Positions 1 to 9,093 of a stretch of DNA of 64,000 bases are shown piece by piece; position 1 is the stretch's first letter, and each line of letters opens with the position of its first letter. The position numbers and the translations under genes are program-made. A model generated the notes under the pieces. It was given only the letters and a program-made list of their open reading frames with translations. It was not told where the DNA came from and searched no databases. Origin of the DNA: an uncultured bacterium (lineage in GTDB: Bacteria > Verrucomicrobiota > Kiritimatiellia > PWTM01); assembly GCA_938010045.1 (NCBI GenBank), contig CALLFZ010000026.1:62001-126000 (forward strand), in the 5' to 3' direction.

Positions 1-5
1 TCGGC

Positions 6-815
6 ATGCGGCTGTACGATCTCACCGCGTGGCGCGACCGTATGCTCGCCCCCGCGTCCGATTCGGAGCCGTCCTATCTGGCCCCTCGTCTCGATGGACC
101 GGTGCCGACGAGCTGGGAGCTCGACATTGGTTCGCCGGACGATGAGCCGTGGCTGGCCGGCGACTGGCACGGGCCGGAGTCGCGCGGCACCGCGCGCTGC
201 CGGTGGACCGGCGCGCGGGCCCTCGTCTACGTGCCGGCCGAACCGCACGTGCCCGCTCGCCTCGCCCTCGAGCTCCTCGTGCCACCCGCCGCCGTCCGCA
301 GCGGGCCGGTGCGGGTGACCGTCGACGGACATCGGGTCGGAACGATCGAAACGCCGGGCGGCCGCACCTTCGAATTTGAGGTACCCTCTCCGGTCGCGAC
401 GGGGCGGTTGGCGCGCATCGGCATCGAGTGCACGCCGTGGAAACCCTCTAGGAGCTCCAGCTCCAGCGATACGCGCTCCCTCGGCGTCGAGGTGCGCCGC
501 CTGGTGTGGCATCGCGCCGATGTCCCGGCGGAGACCCCGCCGGTAAGTGGGGTGCGCATCGCACTGGAGGTGGATCCAGAGGCGTTGGCCCGCGCGACGC
601 GCCGGCTCGGCCTCGGCCGAACGGTCCATCTCGCCGGTTTCGCGGCGCGTCCGAAGGACCTTGCGCGGGTGATCGCACACCTGCTGCCCGATCTGCCCGA
701 TGGCCGTCTCGACGGCCGCTACGCGACGCGCACCGCCGAGGGCGTGCTCTGGCTCGACCCATCGGCACCCCGCATCTGGCTCGAAACCGCGGCGTCCGCG
801 GCCTCGAATCGGTGA
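6..815 (+). CDS. hypothetical beta-sandwich protein, possibly the C-terminal part of a larger protein
   Basis: I do not recognise a named family. The middle of the protein (about residues 60-165) has the alternating strand pattern of a galactose-binding or jelly-roll module, ending in the motif LGVEVRRLVW. In my experience such modules follow or precede glycosyltransferase and methyltransferase domains in surface-polysaccharide genes. The C-terminal 100 residues show no clear motif. The first ATG is at base 6 and no stop precedes it in the few bases available, so the true start may lie outside the window. The next gene (FkbM methyltransferase) begins 62 bases downstream on the same strand, which suggests a shared role in glycan synthesis or modification. 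The serine run SRSSSSS near residue 150 looks like a linker. Confidence 0.6.
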   Translation: MRLYDLTAWRDRMLAPASDSEPSYLAPRLDGPVPTSWELDIGSPDDEPWLAGDWHGPESRGTARCRWTGARALVYVPAEPHVPARLALELLVPPAAVRSGPVRVTVDGHRVGTIETPGGRTFEFEVPSPVATGRLARIGIECTPWKPSRSSSSSDTRSLGVEVRRLVWHRADVPAETPPVSGVRIALEVDPEALARATRRLGLGRTVHLAGFAARPKDLARVIAHLLPDLPDGRLDGRYATRTAEGVLWLDPSAPRIWLETAASAASNR

Positions 816-877
816 GCATACCGCCCGCGGCGGGCACCTTGCGGCCGCGATTGTCCACCGCCTACACTGGGCAGCGA

Positions 878-1672
878 ATGAGCTGGAAACGCTTCGCCCG
901 CGCCGTTCACGCGCGGTTGCCGGAAGGGCCGATGCGCGCCCGTCTCTCCGCGGCCGTGTATCGATGGATATATCGGGGCCGGCTCGCGGATTGCGCGTGG
1001 CGCAACGGCCGATTTGCGGTTCGCACGCCCGACGGGACCGAGGTCGTCAGCCTCCGCGAGTTCGATCCGGCGCCGCTCGCGGACGATTTTGACGACGCGG
1101 CGCCGGTGCCCGGCGCGGTCGCGCTGGACGTCGGTGCGAACATCGGCGCCGTGGCCTGCTGGCTTGCGCGGCGCGCGGGGCCGGAGGGCCGGGTCGTCGT
1201 GTTCGAGCCGGATCCGGCCAACCTCACGGTCCTGCGTCGGAACGTCGAACTCAACTTGCTCGACAACGTGGTCATCGTCGAGCGCGGCGCATGGAATCAA
1301 GAGGGCGAACTTGAGTTTCTCGCCGGCGGCGGCTACACGTCGAGTTTTTGCCGTACGAACTACGTCGCCGAGCATCCCGAACGCTACCGTCGCGTTCGCG
1401 TGCCCGTCACGACGATCGATACGGAGGTCGAACGGCTTGGCCTGCCGCGCGTGGACCTGATCAAGATGGATATCGAGGGCGGCGAGGGGCCGGCGTTGCT
1501 CGGCGCGCGGCGAACGCTCGAGTGGTTCCGGCCGACCGTGGTCGTCGAGTCGCACATCGTAGAGGGCCGCTCGACGCTGCCCGACATCCGCGAGGCGCTC
1601 GAGGCGGCGGGGTATCGTGAGATCGGGGTCCGACCGGATCCGGAGACGTCGGTCGTGATCGCGCGGGCATGA
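878..1672 (+). CDS. FkbM-family SAM-dependent methyltransferase
   Basis: This 264-residue protein has the class I methyltransferase core of the FkbM family: motif I DVGANIG near residue 87, the acidic end of strand 2 in VVFEPDP, and the family-typical DLIKMDIEGGE followed by a late VVVESH strand. FkbM proteins O-methylate small hydroxylated substrates, commonly sugars in surface polysaccharides or secondary metabolites; the substrate here is unknown. The ATG at 878 is chosen because the in-frame sequence upstream reads through the previous gene's other frame and lacks family similarity. The stop overlaps the start of trmL by four bases (ATGA), so the two are probably co-translated. Confidence 0.85.
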   Translation: MSWKRFARAVHARLPEGPMRARLSAAVYRWIYRGRLADCAWRNGRFAVRTPDGTEVVSLREFDPAPLADDFDDAAPVPGAVALDVGANIGAVACWLARRAGPEGRVVVFEPDPANLTVLRRNVELNLLDNVVIVERGAWNQEGELEFLAGGGYTSSFCRTNYVAEHPERYRRVRVPVTTIDTEVERLGLPRVDLIKMDIEGGEGPALLGARRTLEWFRPTVVVESHIVEGRSTLPDIREALEAAGYREIGVRPDPETSVVIARA

Positions 1673-2184
1673 TCGGCGCGCCCCAGCCGCACCGCCGCCG
1701 AGTGCGCGTGCCGTTTCGGTGGCCCGATCCGCCGTTGCAGGTGGTGCTCGTACACCCCGAGATTCCGCCGAACACCGGCGCGATTGCGCGGCTTTGCGCG
1801 GCCACCGGCACGCCGCTGCACCTGGTCGAGCCGCTCGGGTTCCGGCTCACCGACCGAGCGTTGCGGCGCGCGGGGCTCGACTACTGGGACGCGGTCGAGC
1901 TGCACCGACACCGCTCCGCCGAGGCGTGGCTTGCGGCGGCGCCGGCGCGCTTTCATTTGTTCAGCACCGCGGGCGCGCGCGTGTACTTCGAGGCAGAGTT
2001 TTGTCCCGGCGATGCGCTCGTATTCGGCAACGAGACGACGGGCCTGTCGGACGAATGGCTCGAACGCTGGCCCGACCGCGTGCTCGCGATTCCGTTGCTC
2101 GCCGACCGAGTGCGTTCGCTCAATCTCGCCACCGCGGTCGCCGCCGCGCTCTACGAGGCCCTCCGCCAGTGCGCCGCCCGCTGA
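1669..2184 (+). CDS. trmL: tRNA (cytidine(34)-2'-O)-methyltransferase TrmL
   Basis: A 171-residue SPOUT-class enzyme, close to the usual TrmL length. The start HPEIPPNTGAIARLCAATG, the middle GLDYWDAV, and the C-terminal knot motifs FGNETTGLS and IPLL...VRSLNLATAVA match TrmL, which 2'-O-methylates the wobble nucleotide of tRNA-Leu. The knot asparagine-serine stretch normally reading SLNLS appears as SLNLATA, a modest deviation. Start at 1669 gives an ATGA overlap with the FkbM gene; the first 17 residues are poorly conserved, so a downstream GTG is an alternative start. It ends about 100 bases before the convergent histidine kinase gene. Confidence 0.88.
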   Translation: MIGAPQPHRRRVRVPFRWPDPPLQVVLVHPEIPPNTGAIARLCAATGTPLHLVEPLGFRLTDRALRRAGLDYWDAVELHRHRSAEAWLAAAPARFHLFSTAGARVYFEAEFCPGDALVFGNETTGLSDEWLERWPDRVLAIPLLADRVRSLNLATAVAAALYEALRQCAAR

Positions 2185-2218
2185 GCGGCCGCGCGCGCGA
2201 CATCGCAGTCGAATCGAT

Positions 2219-2236
2219 GGCCCTCGCCAGAGGGCC
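2219..2236. terminator. hairpin between convergent genes, possible bidirectional terminator
   Basis: GGCCCTC and GAGGGCC form a perfect 7-bp stem with a 4-base loop in the 97-base space between trmL and the converging histidine kinase gene. There is no T-tract on either side, so intrinsic termination is only plausible. Confidence 0.3.
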
Positions 2237-2281
2237 GCAGGCTGCCGGTTCCTGATCTCGAGCGCCACGGGCCACGGCCGA

Positions 2282-3796
2282 TCAAACCGCCGCAGCCGGC
2301 AGCGTCACGACGAATTCGCTGCCGCGCCCGAGTTCGCTCGTCACGTCGATACGGCCGCCATGCCGCCGCACGACCTCTGCCGCGATGGCCAACCCGAGGC
2401 CTGCACGACCACCCGCCCGACTGCGAGCGGGGTCGGCGCGGTAAAACCGCTCGAAGATATGCGGCAAATGCTCCGGCGCCATGCCGATGCCGGTGTCTTT
2501 CACCACCAGTCGAACGTTCGGCCCGTCGCACCGCGTGGCGATCTCGATCCGGCCACCGTCCCGGTTGTAGTGAATCGCATTTGCGACGAGGTTGAGCGCA
2601 ACTTGCGCGAGTTCGTCCGCGCGGCCTGTGCAGACCGCAGGCTCGAGATCGGCAGCAATCTCGATACGGCGCTCGGCCGCCAGCGGCCGAAGTAGGTCGA
2701 GCGCCTCCGCCGCGACGCCGTCGAGCGGGACCATCTCGTTGAGCGGGCCGCCACCGCCCGCATCAAGCCGCGCGAGCGTCAGCAGTGATTCGACCAGGTG
2801 GTGCAGCCGTTGTGCGGCGCGGCGACAGGCGTCGAGCGCCTCGCGGTAGTCCGCGGCCGGCCGCTCGCGCGCGAGCGCCGATTCCGCCTGTGAGAGGATC
2901 ACCGCCAGCGGCGTGCGCAGTTCGTGCGAGGCGTCGGCGGTGAACCGGCGCTGGCGCGCGAGCGCCTCGCAGAGGCGGTCGAACGTTTCGTTCAGCACCC
3001 GCGCCAGCGAACCGAGTTCACTGTCGGTCTCGTGCAGCGCAATTCTCGAGCCAAGGTCGCCGCCCGCGATGCGTGCCGCCGTCGCAGCGATCGCCTCGAT
3101 GGGTTGGATCGCGCGGCGCGCGATCCGCGTGCCGACCGCGATCGCGGTGCCCCAGACCAGCGTGGCGGCCGTCGCCAGGCCCAGGCCGAAGCGCCTCAAC
3201 TCCGCGAGCTCTGCGCCGATCGGCCGGCCGACGATGAGAAGGTGCCCGGGACGAAGGCGACGAACATGCTCGCGGAATTCTCCGCGCTGACGAATCAACC
3301 GATCCGCGGCCGGCGGCGCCGCATTCGTGGGTAGGGCCGGGGCCGAAGCGGAGGCTCTCACCACCGTGCCGTCGTTGCTGAGAAGAACGAAATAGGCGGC
3401 GTCGCGGTCATGTCCCGAAAACAGCATCGCCTCGATCGCCTCCATTCCCAGCCCCGACGGCGGACCGAGCGGCTCGACGCGGAGGGGGGCGGGGCGGAAT
3501 CGCTCGACGCCGGCTCCGCGCTCCTCGGAGGGAGGCGGCCGGCGGATAGGGGGCGGAAGAGGCTCATGCAGCGGCGTACCGGCGGGATGCGGCGGGCCGG
3601 GTCGGTCGCGCGGAGGCGCGCGCACAGCGGGCATCAGCGCCGCGGCGCGGCGGTCCAGATCTTCGTCAATCCGCCGCAGGCGGCTTTCGCGCGCCAACGC
3701 GAATGCGGTGGCGGCAAAGCCCGCGAGCACCGCGCCCAGCAGCGCGCCGTACCAGATCTGCAAGCGCCAGCGCAACGATCGCGGCCAGACCTTCAT
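2282..3796 (-). CDS. two-component sensor histidine kinase
   Basis: A 504-residue membrane kinase. Two transmembrane segments (about residues 15-35 and 203-222) bracket a proline-rich periplasmic region, followed by a HAMP linker, a HisKA domain with phospho-acceptor His291 in SHELRTPLAVI, and an HATPase domain (N box LVANAIHYNRDGG, G1 DTGIGM, G2 GRAGLGLAI). It autophosphorylates and passes the phosphate to the regulator encoded immediately upstream; the genes overlap by ATGA at 3793-3796. The periplasmic part is rich in Pro and Arg and has no recognisable ligand-binding fold, so the stimulus cannot be named. Architecture resembles CusS/QseC-type kinases. Confidence 0.9.
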   Translation of the reverse strand: MKVWPRSLRWRLQIWYGALLGAVLAGFAATAFALARESRLRRIDEDLDRRAAALMPAVRAPPRDRPGPPHPAGTPLHEPLPPPIRRPPPSEERGAGVERFRPAPLRVEPLGPPSGLGMEAIEAMLFSGHDRDAAYFVLLSNDGTVVRASASAPALPTNAAPPAADRLIRQRGEFREHVRRLRPGHLLIVGRPIGAELAELRRFGLGLATAATLVWGTAIAVGTRIARRAIQPIEAIAATAARIAGGDLGSRIALHETDSELGSLARVLNETFDRLCEALARQRRFTADASHELRTPLAVILSQAESALARERPAADYREALDACRRAAQRLHHLVESLLTLARLDAGGGGPLNEMVPLDGVAAEALDLLRPLAAERRIEIAADLEPAVCTGRADELAQVALNLVANAIHYNRDGGRIEIATRCDGPNVRLVVKDTGIGMAPEHLPHIFERFYRADPARSRAGGRAGLGLAIAAEVVRRHGGRIDVTSELGRGSEFVVTLPAAAV

Positions 3797-4446
3797 TCGA
3801 TGCAGTACCCGTGGCCGCGGCGCGTGCGGATGAAGTCGTGGCCGAGCTTGCGGCGGATGTTCGAGACGTGCACGTCGAGCAGATTCGACAGCGTGTCGTC
3901 GTCTTCGCCGAACAGGTGATCGTAGAGATCAGTTCGCGAGACGACGCAGCCGCGATGCAGCGCGAGGTACTCGACGAGCGCGTACTCGCGCGGTGTGAGC
4001 GGGACCGGGCGGCCCTTGCGCAGCACGACGCGAGCGCGCAGGTCGAGCACCGCGTCGGCCAGCGGGATCACGGGCGCGGGCTGGTCCGCGCCGCGACGGA
4101 TCAGCGCCCGCACGCGCGCGAGCAGCTCGTCGAGCGCAAACGGCTTGGTGAGGTAGTCGTCGGCGCCGCTATCGAGGCCGCGCACGCGGTCGGCGACGGC
4201 GTCGCGCGCGGTGAGCATGAGCACCGGCACGCGGCGTCCGCGCTCGCGCAGACGGCGCACAATCTCCCATCCGTCGCGGCCCGGCAGCATCACGTCGAGC
4301 AGGATCAGGTCGTAGGGCCAGCTCTCGGCCTTGAACAGGCCGTCCTCGCCGTCTGCCGCCGTGTCGACCGCATAGCCCTCGTCGCGCAACGCGCGCGCGA
4401 TGCCGGCGAGCAGATCGGGTTCGTCCTCGATCACAAGCACGCGCAT
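3793..4446 (-). CDS. OmpR/PhoB-family response regulator
   Basis: A 217-residue regulator with an N-terminal receiver domain (acidic pair ED at residues 7-8, phospho-acceptor Asp51 in LLDVMLPG, Thr79, Lys101 in YLTKPF) and a C-terminal winged-helix DNA-binding domain (LTPREYALVEYL, then HVSNIRRKLG and RTRRGHGYCIE). The start is the ATG at 4446, which begins with the canonical MRVLVIEDE; the longer in-frame extension upstream shows no homology. It overlaps the kinase start by four bases. The secreted protein gene upstream ends 95 bases away on the same strand, so the two-component pair may belong to that transcription unit. Target genes are not evident. Confidence 0.92.
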   Translation of the reverse strand: MRVLVIEDEPDLLAGIARALRDEGYAVDTAADGEDGLFKAESWPYDLILLDVMLPGRDGWEIVRRLRERGRRVPVLMLTARDAVADRVRGLDSGADDYLTKPFALDELLARVRALIRRGADQPAPVIPLADAVLDLRARVVLRKGRPVPLTPREYALVEYLALHRGCVVSRTDLYDHLFGEDDDTLSNLLDVHVSNIRRKLGHDFIRTRRGHGYCIE

Positions 4447-4541
4447 CGACGTCTCATCGCTCCCTGCTCGCGCGCTCGATGCTGGCCGCCGCACCCTGAA
4501 CGCACGATGAAGACACCCGCCGCGGGCGGCGCGCGGGGTCT

Positions 4542-6221
4542 TCAGGGAGCGCGGGCGGCGGGACCGCCCCAGACGATCCGCGCATAGTCCTCGAGCAGGT
4601 CGTACCTCCTCTGCCAGGTCGTGTACATGTACCCGCGTACCTGGGGCACGTCCCGGGCAAGGTCGAGCCAGCTGCGCACGTGGTCGAGCGTTTCCGCATC
4701 GTAGTAGTTCGCGATCACCACCGAACGTTGCTCCTCCGCGAAGAATTGGAGGCTCTGCGGCCGTGGGGCGCCGCCCCAGACCACGATCGCGATCTCGCGC
4801 GGCAGATGCCGCCAGGAACCCGTGAAGTCGCCGCGGACCATGTAATATGGCGAGCGCGCGTTGTGGTGCGGATCGAACATGTCCGACCAGATGTAGAGCT
4901 CGACCTCCGGCAGGTGACGGCGCAACACCTCGCCGAGTCGCGCGGCGCATTCACCGAGCAGTTTCGCCATGTCGTGCCCCTCGCAGGCGCGGCAGGTGCC
5001 TCCCATCCGCACCTCGTCGATGCTCAGGAGCACATGTCGCGGCCGCACGAGCCGCGCGAGCCTCTCCGCCTCCTCTGCCGCGTGTTCGTAGAGCGCGGGT
5101 TCGGCCATGCACACCGTCACCTGGGACTCGTGGATCACCATCGGGTGGTACCAGCCGGCGCGGAGGCGCTCCCCGTCGCGAATTCGGCTCGAATCCGGTC
5201 GCCGGAACACCAGCGGCGGCCGATCCGAACGGTGAGCACTGAATCTTGGATCCTCTGGCACGATGAAGTCGCGACCTGCCTCATACTCGACCGCGCCGTC
5301 CTCGCGGGCGAGCGTCACCGGCGTGCCGGGCCTGCGCAGCACCTGCACGGGCCCGACCTCTTCAAGGCGCCAATCGTCGAGCCACACACGGCCGGCGCGT
5401 CCTCCCCAGACGCCCGCGTACAACCGCACTGTCTCGAACTGCATCGAATTGAACACGACATCCACGCGAGTCCAGTCCTGCGTGGCGGCGAAGCGAAACT
5501 CGCGCGGCGCTAGCGAACGTCCACCGCCGAGCACTTGAAGTTGAAATGCGCCGGCGGGCTGAAGGTCTTCGAGACGCACCCAGGTGCTGAAGCGATAGCA
5601 CCGCCATGGCCGCACGCGCACCTCCTGCATCGCGCGCCCGTTGCCGGCTTCGTGCGCGCGGAAGTTCTCCAATCGCAGCGACGTTCGCCCTTCGTGCACA
5701 GTCGTCGTGTCGGCAAAACTGATCACGCCGGGCTGGTCGATGTATCCGAACCCCGGACAACGGTGATTCGAATGTTCTTCAAAGCCGGCGTTGCTGAGCC
5801 TCGGCGGTTCGTCCGCCTCCCAGTGGATGTCCGGGCCACGGGCCACCATGCGCGCCTCCTTGACCGGTAGGCCCTCGGCCAAGTGCGGGTCGTGCGCGAG
5901 CGCCCAGCCGCCATAGCCGATCGAGAACACCGCGGGCACCAGGTCCAAACCGCGCTCCTCGCAGGCTGCCCGCAACCGCTCGATGCTGGCGATCGCCGAC
6001 GGTTTCGCGCGGCACAAGGTATCGAGGCCGTCCAGCACGATACCGTTGGCGCCCGCCGCCGCCGCCCGTTCAACGAGCTGGAGAATCGCCGGACGATCCG
6101 CATCGCGGTGAACGCTGTAGCCGAAGATCCAGACCCATCGCCGTGGCGGCGTTTCCGCGGCCGCGGTGCCGAGCCACGCCGCGGCCAGCAGGATCGGGCT
6201 CCACAGTGTCACGCGTTTCAT
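4542..6221 (-). CDS. secreted TIM-barrel-like protein with embedded carbohydrate-binding module
   Basis: The 559-residue product begins with a signal peptide (MKRVTLWSPILLAAAWLGTAAA). Residues 30-130 resemble the first strands of a (beta/alpha)8 barrel (WVWIFGYSVHRDADRPA, GIVLDGLDTLC, LVPAVFSIGYGGW). A beta-sandwich insertion follows (about 150-280, with SNAGFEEHSN and the TSLRLENF pattern of CBM-type modules), then the barrel resumes with LLSIDEVRMGGTCRACEG, where the Asp-Glu pair sits where GH20-like enzymes place their catalytic pair. It is probably a glycoside hydrolase relative; the substrate is not inferable. Its start overlaps the stop of the acyltransferase gene (ATGA at 6218-6221), so both are probably translated from one mRNA. 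Confidence 0.65.
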   Translation of the reverse strand: MKRVTLWSPILLAAAWLGTAAAETPPRRWVWIFGYSVHRDADRPAILQLVERAAAAGANGIVLDGLDTLCRAKPSAIASIERLRAACEERGLDLVPAVFSIGYGGWALAHDPHLAEGLPVKEARMVARGPDIHWEADEPPRLSNAGFEEHSNHRCPGFGYIDQPGVISFADTTTVHEGRTSLRLENFRAHEAGNGRAMQEVRVRPWRCYRFSTWVRLEDLQPAGAFQLQVLGGGRSLAPREFRFAATQDWTRVDVVFNSMQFETVRLYAGVWGGRAGRVWLDDWRLEEVGPVQVLRRPGTPVTLAREDGAVEYEAGRDFIVPEDPRFSAHRSDRPPLVFRRPDSSRIRDGERLRAGWYHPMVIHESQVTVCMAEPALYEHAAEEAERLARLVRPRHVLLSIDEVRMGGTCRACEGHDMAKLLGECAARLGEVLRRHLPEVELYIWSDMFDPHHNARSPYYMVRGDFTGSWRHLPREIAIVVWGGAPRPQSLQFFAEEQRSVVIANYYDAETLDHVRSWLDLARDVPQVRGYMYTTWQRRYDLLEDYARIVWGGPAARAP

Positions 6222-7252
6222 GAGAGGGTGCTCTCGTCGGGTTCGAGCGCGGCCGGACCGCCCGTGTCGGCGACCGCCCCACGCCGGCTCTGGTCCGCCG
6301 CCGGTGGCCGCCACGGCTTCGCGTAGAACGGATACCGCTCCGCCGGCGCGCCGGTCGGCACATGTTTCCAGCGCTTGTAGCTCCAAAGCCACGCGTCCGG
6401 CCAGCGACGGACCGCGCGCTCGCACAGCGCCGCGATGTCGGCCGTGAGCCGTACGACCGCCTCGTCGTCGGCCCCGGCCGGAAACGCCTCGGGTTCGATC
6501 GCCTCGCCCGCCATCACGCGGCATGTGCCATCCGGTTCCGGCAGCATGAACGCGGACAGGATCGGACAGCGCATCCGCAACGCGAGCGCCGCAGCGGCGC
6601 GCGATACCGGCACCGGCAACCCAAAAAAGGGTACGAAGACGCCGCCTTCCTCCGGCTTCACGTTCTGGTCCAGCAGCATCGCCACCTGCCCTCCGGCCTT
6701 CAGGTGCCGTAAGAGGCGAAGCAACGCACCGCGCTGCGGGATGATCGTCTGCCCCGAGGCGCGCCGTAGCTCAGCGAACAAGCGGTCCACCGCCGGGTTC
6801 GCCAGCGGCGCCGCCACGCTCATCAGGCGCACGCCCTCCGCCGCAACCGCTTGGCCGAGCGTCTCCCACTCGCCGAGATGGGCGGTCAACAAGACATGGG
6901 GGCGCCCGTCGCGCACGCGTTCCAGAAAACCCGCATCGTGCCGGATATACCGCCGCAAACGGTCCGGGGGGCCGCCGCCGAACCATACGGCATCGAGCAA
7001 CGCGAGCGCAAAGCTCTCGAAGGATCGCCGCACGCGCCGCCGGCGGGCCTCCTCCGAGAGCTCCGAGCCGTAGACCAGCCGGAGGTTCGCAAGCGCGACG
7101 CGGCGGGCATGCGAGGGAGTGGCGGCGGCGATCCGGCCCAACGCACGGCTGAGCGCAAGCACCGACGCACGGCTCAGCCGCGGAACCGTCGAACACGCTG
7201 CCCGTGTCGCGATCAATTCGAACACCGAGCGAATGGGATGGCGGTTGGACAT
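6218..7252 (-). CDS. LpxL/HtrB-like lysophospholipid acyltransferase (lipid A late acyltransferase family)
   Basis: At 344 residues this is slightly longer than LpxL/LpxM. It carries the acyltransferase signature LLTAHLGEWETLGQ (HxxxxE catalytic motif), the downstream MLLDQN motif followed by FVPFFGLPVPVSRAAAALALRM, and a terminal region rich in Trp/Arg as in lipid A acyltransferases. Members transfer an acyl chain to lipid A precursors at the inner membrane, implying an LPS-bearing outer membrane. The start at 7252 lies 10 bases downstream of the 3' end of tRNA-Lys, so transcription may continue from the tRNA promoter. It is followed with a four-base overlap by the secreted barrel protein. 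Confidence 0.82.
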   Translation of the reverse strand: MSNRHPIRSVFELIATRAACSTVPRLSRASVLALSRALGRIAAATPSHARRVALANLRLVYGSELSEEARRRRVRRSFESFALALLDAVWFGGGPPDRLRRYIRHDAGFLERVRDGRPHVLLTAHLGEWETLGQAVAAEGVRLMSVAAPLANPAVDRLFAELRRASGQTIIPQRGALLRLLRHLKAGGQVAMLLDQNVKPEEGGVFVPFFGLPVPVSRAAAALALRMRCPILSAFMLPEPDGTCRVMAGEAIEPEAFPAGADDEAVVRLTADIAALCERAVRRWPDAWLWSYKRWKHVPTGAPAERYPFYAKPWRPPAADQSRRGAVADTGGPAALEPDESTLS

Positions 7253-7262
7253 GCGCCAGGCA

Positions 7263-7338
7263 TGGTGAGCCGGGCGGGAATCGAACCCGCGACCCCAACA
7301 TTAAAAGTGTCGTGCTCTACCGACTGAGCTACCGGCCC
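7263..7338 (-). tRNA. tRNA-Lys (anticodon TTT)
   Basis: The reverse strand folds into a full cloverleaf. The acceptor arm GGGCCGG pairs with CCGGCTC, the D arm contains GCTC...GAGC, the anticodon loop CTTTTAA gives anticodon TTT, and the T arm GCGGG-TTCGATT-CCCGC is canonical. The discriminator base is A and a CCA end is encoded (7263-7265). There is no intron. Confidence 0.97.
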
Positions 7339-7595
7339 GTGCCGTCGCACATCGTATCGCTGGTCCCTCCGTCGGGCAAACCGCCGGTTGCTGGGCCGCC
7401 GTGTCCGCTAAGGCCCCACCGCGCAGTTCCAGCGGGGGGCGGTTCGGTCGTGTCCATGATCAGCATCCGGCCGGCCGCTCGAGACTTGCGCACGGCGCGG
7501 GTTCACGTCCAGATTTGACTGTGAACCCAACGCGGAGACGGCCCATATACCCTTCCTGACGACGGTTCGCGGGCTGGATCCTCTGGGCCTCTTCA
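7339..7595. other. short intergenic stretch before the glycosidase pseudogene
   Basis: This stretch lies upstream of tRNA-Lys (minus) and the decayed glycosidase gene (plus). I see no ORF with family resemblance and no repeat. It must contain the tRNA promoter on the minus strand, but no convincing -35/-10 pair stands out. Confidence 0.4.
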
Positions 7596-8790
7596 GTGGT
7601 CGCTCTGCCCTCACTGCCCATCGGCCGACATCCCGAGCACTCGCGCTGGTTCGAGGGGCGCGGCCGGGCGGTCGCGCGGAACACGAGCGCCGAGCACTAC
7701 GGGGCGATCATCAATTTCGAGTTCAATATGCGGCGCTATCTCGATGCGCTCGAACGCGATGGACTCAACTCCACGCGCGTGTTCTCCGGCGAGTACGTCG
7801 AGCCGCCCGGCACCTTCGGCATCCGTCGCAATACGCTCGGGCCCGCACCCGGCCGTTTTCTCGCGCCGTGGGTGCGCGGCGCCGAGCCGGGCGAGGGCGA
7901 CAGCGGCGCGAAGTTCGATCTCGAGTGCTTGTCCGTGCCCTACCTGCAGTGGCTCCGCGAATTTATCGCCGAAGCCCCCCGCCGCGCGAAGCCCGCGTTC
8001 CCGTATCCGGAGGCACTGGTCTGCCATCTCGTGCGTGCGTTGAAGGAGGTCGACAACCTCGTCGACGAGATGCAGAGCGAGCCGTGGGCCGACACCGTCC
8101 GCCATGGCGCGGTGATCCATCCGTGGTGGACCGAGCACTCCGGTTGGCCCAATGCGGTGCAGATTCCGATCGCGGAGTCGGTCGCATGGCAGCGAGCGAT
8201 CGCGGCGATCATCCGGGACGAGGAGCGCCGACTCCCTCGCCGCCACATGATCGCGCAGAACATGCGGAGCTGCTCAACTTTCACTACGCGCTGCCCGAAG
8301 CGATGGGGTGGAACCGCGGCGTGCACCGTGCGATCGGATGCGACGAGACCAGCGTGATGGGCCGGTCCGACGCCCCCGATCGGCGGCCGGCCTAGCGGTT
8401 GGTGACGAGCGGCGGGGCGTTGTTCAACCATCTCGACGACTCGTTCACCGTCGGCCAGGAAGATGGCTCCGATATCGAGAGCGATGCCCCCGGCAGCGGT
8501 GGGCCCGCCATCCGGCGGCGGTTGGCGATTTTGAGCTGTTTCCTGCACACGTTCGACCTGGCGCGGCTCGAGCCGGATCCGTGGGTGGTCGAGGCCGCGC
8601 CGGGACTGGCCACGTGGGCGCGGTCGTCACTGGCAAGCGAGTAGGCGATCTACGTCGAGAGATGGGGACCCACCGAGGTGCGGCTCCGGCTACCCAGGGG
8701 CGCTGGCGCGCGGACTGGGTTTCGAGGGACGACGGCCGCCGTGTAGGCGGTCCCTACTCCCTCAGCGGTCCAGCAGGAAAAGGCAACCCG
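7596..8790 (+). pseudogene. decayed cellulase-like glycoside hydrolase gene (frameshifts and two nonsense codons)
   Basis: Pieces of one protein can be read across two frames. Residues from GRHPEHSRWFEGRG through SAEHYGAIINFEFN, LNSTRVFSGEYVEPPGTFG and GAKFDLE lie in the first frame up to about 8262. The sequence continues in another frame as HAELLNFHYALPEAMGWNRGVHRAIG. An in-frame TAG at 8393-8395 occupies what is probably a Trp codon, reading then resumes with VTSGGALFNHLDDSFTVGQEDGSD, and a second TAG falls at 8642-8644 before AIYVERWGPTEVRLRLPRG. A further shift near 8697 leads to GRWRADWV. The family resembles secreted cellulase-like hydrolases of GH5 type. With two frameshifts and two stops it cannot make the full product. 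Confidence 0.8.
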
Positions 8791-9093
8791 GATCGTTCCG
8801 CCATGGGTGTCGCGGCGGTAGCTCCGATCGCCTTCGACCGCACACAACGGCCGAGGGCTTTCGCATGGGCGGTCGCCGACGAAGTTCGGTGTGTCGATAC
8901 CCGCCTCTTTGGCAGCCGAGTGCCGAAGCAACAGCGGTGTGGCCTGGCCGCGGGCGATGACTGCCGCCGATCCGCGTCACTTCCTTGCGCCGTTGGGCTG
9001 CGTTGCGCCCGCGGCGGAGGCCCCAGCGGTACCGCGCACGGCGACCGCCTGATGGTGTTCGCGACACCTCTCGCGTCGCCGCGATGCCGTCGA
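8791..9093. other. intergenic stretch without recognisable gene
   Basis: It lies between the 3' debris of the glycosidase pseudogene and the stop of the topoisomerase VI A gene. Open frames exist in both directions but show no motif or ribosome binding site; they are typical of GC-rich sequence. Confidence 0.4.

Noticed and set aside
8393-8644. TAG codons in the glycosidase frame as possible amber recoding
   Set aside because: The same gene also has two frameshifts, so decay explains the stops; nothing else in the window suggests TAG reassignment.
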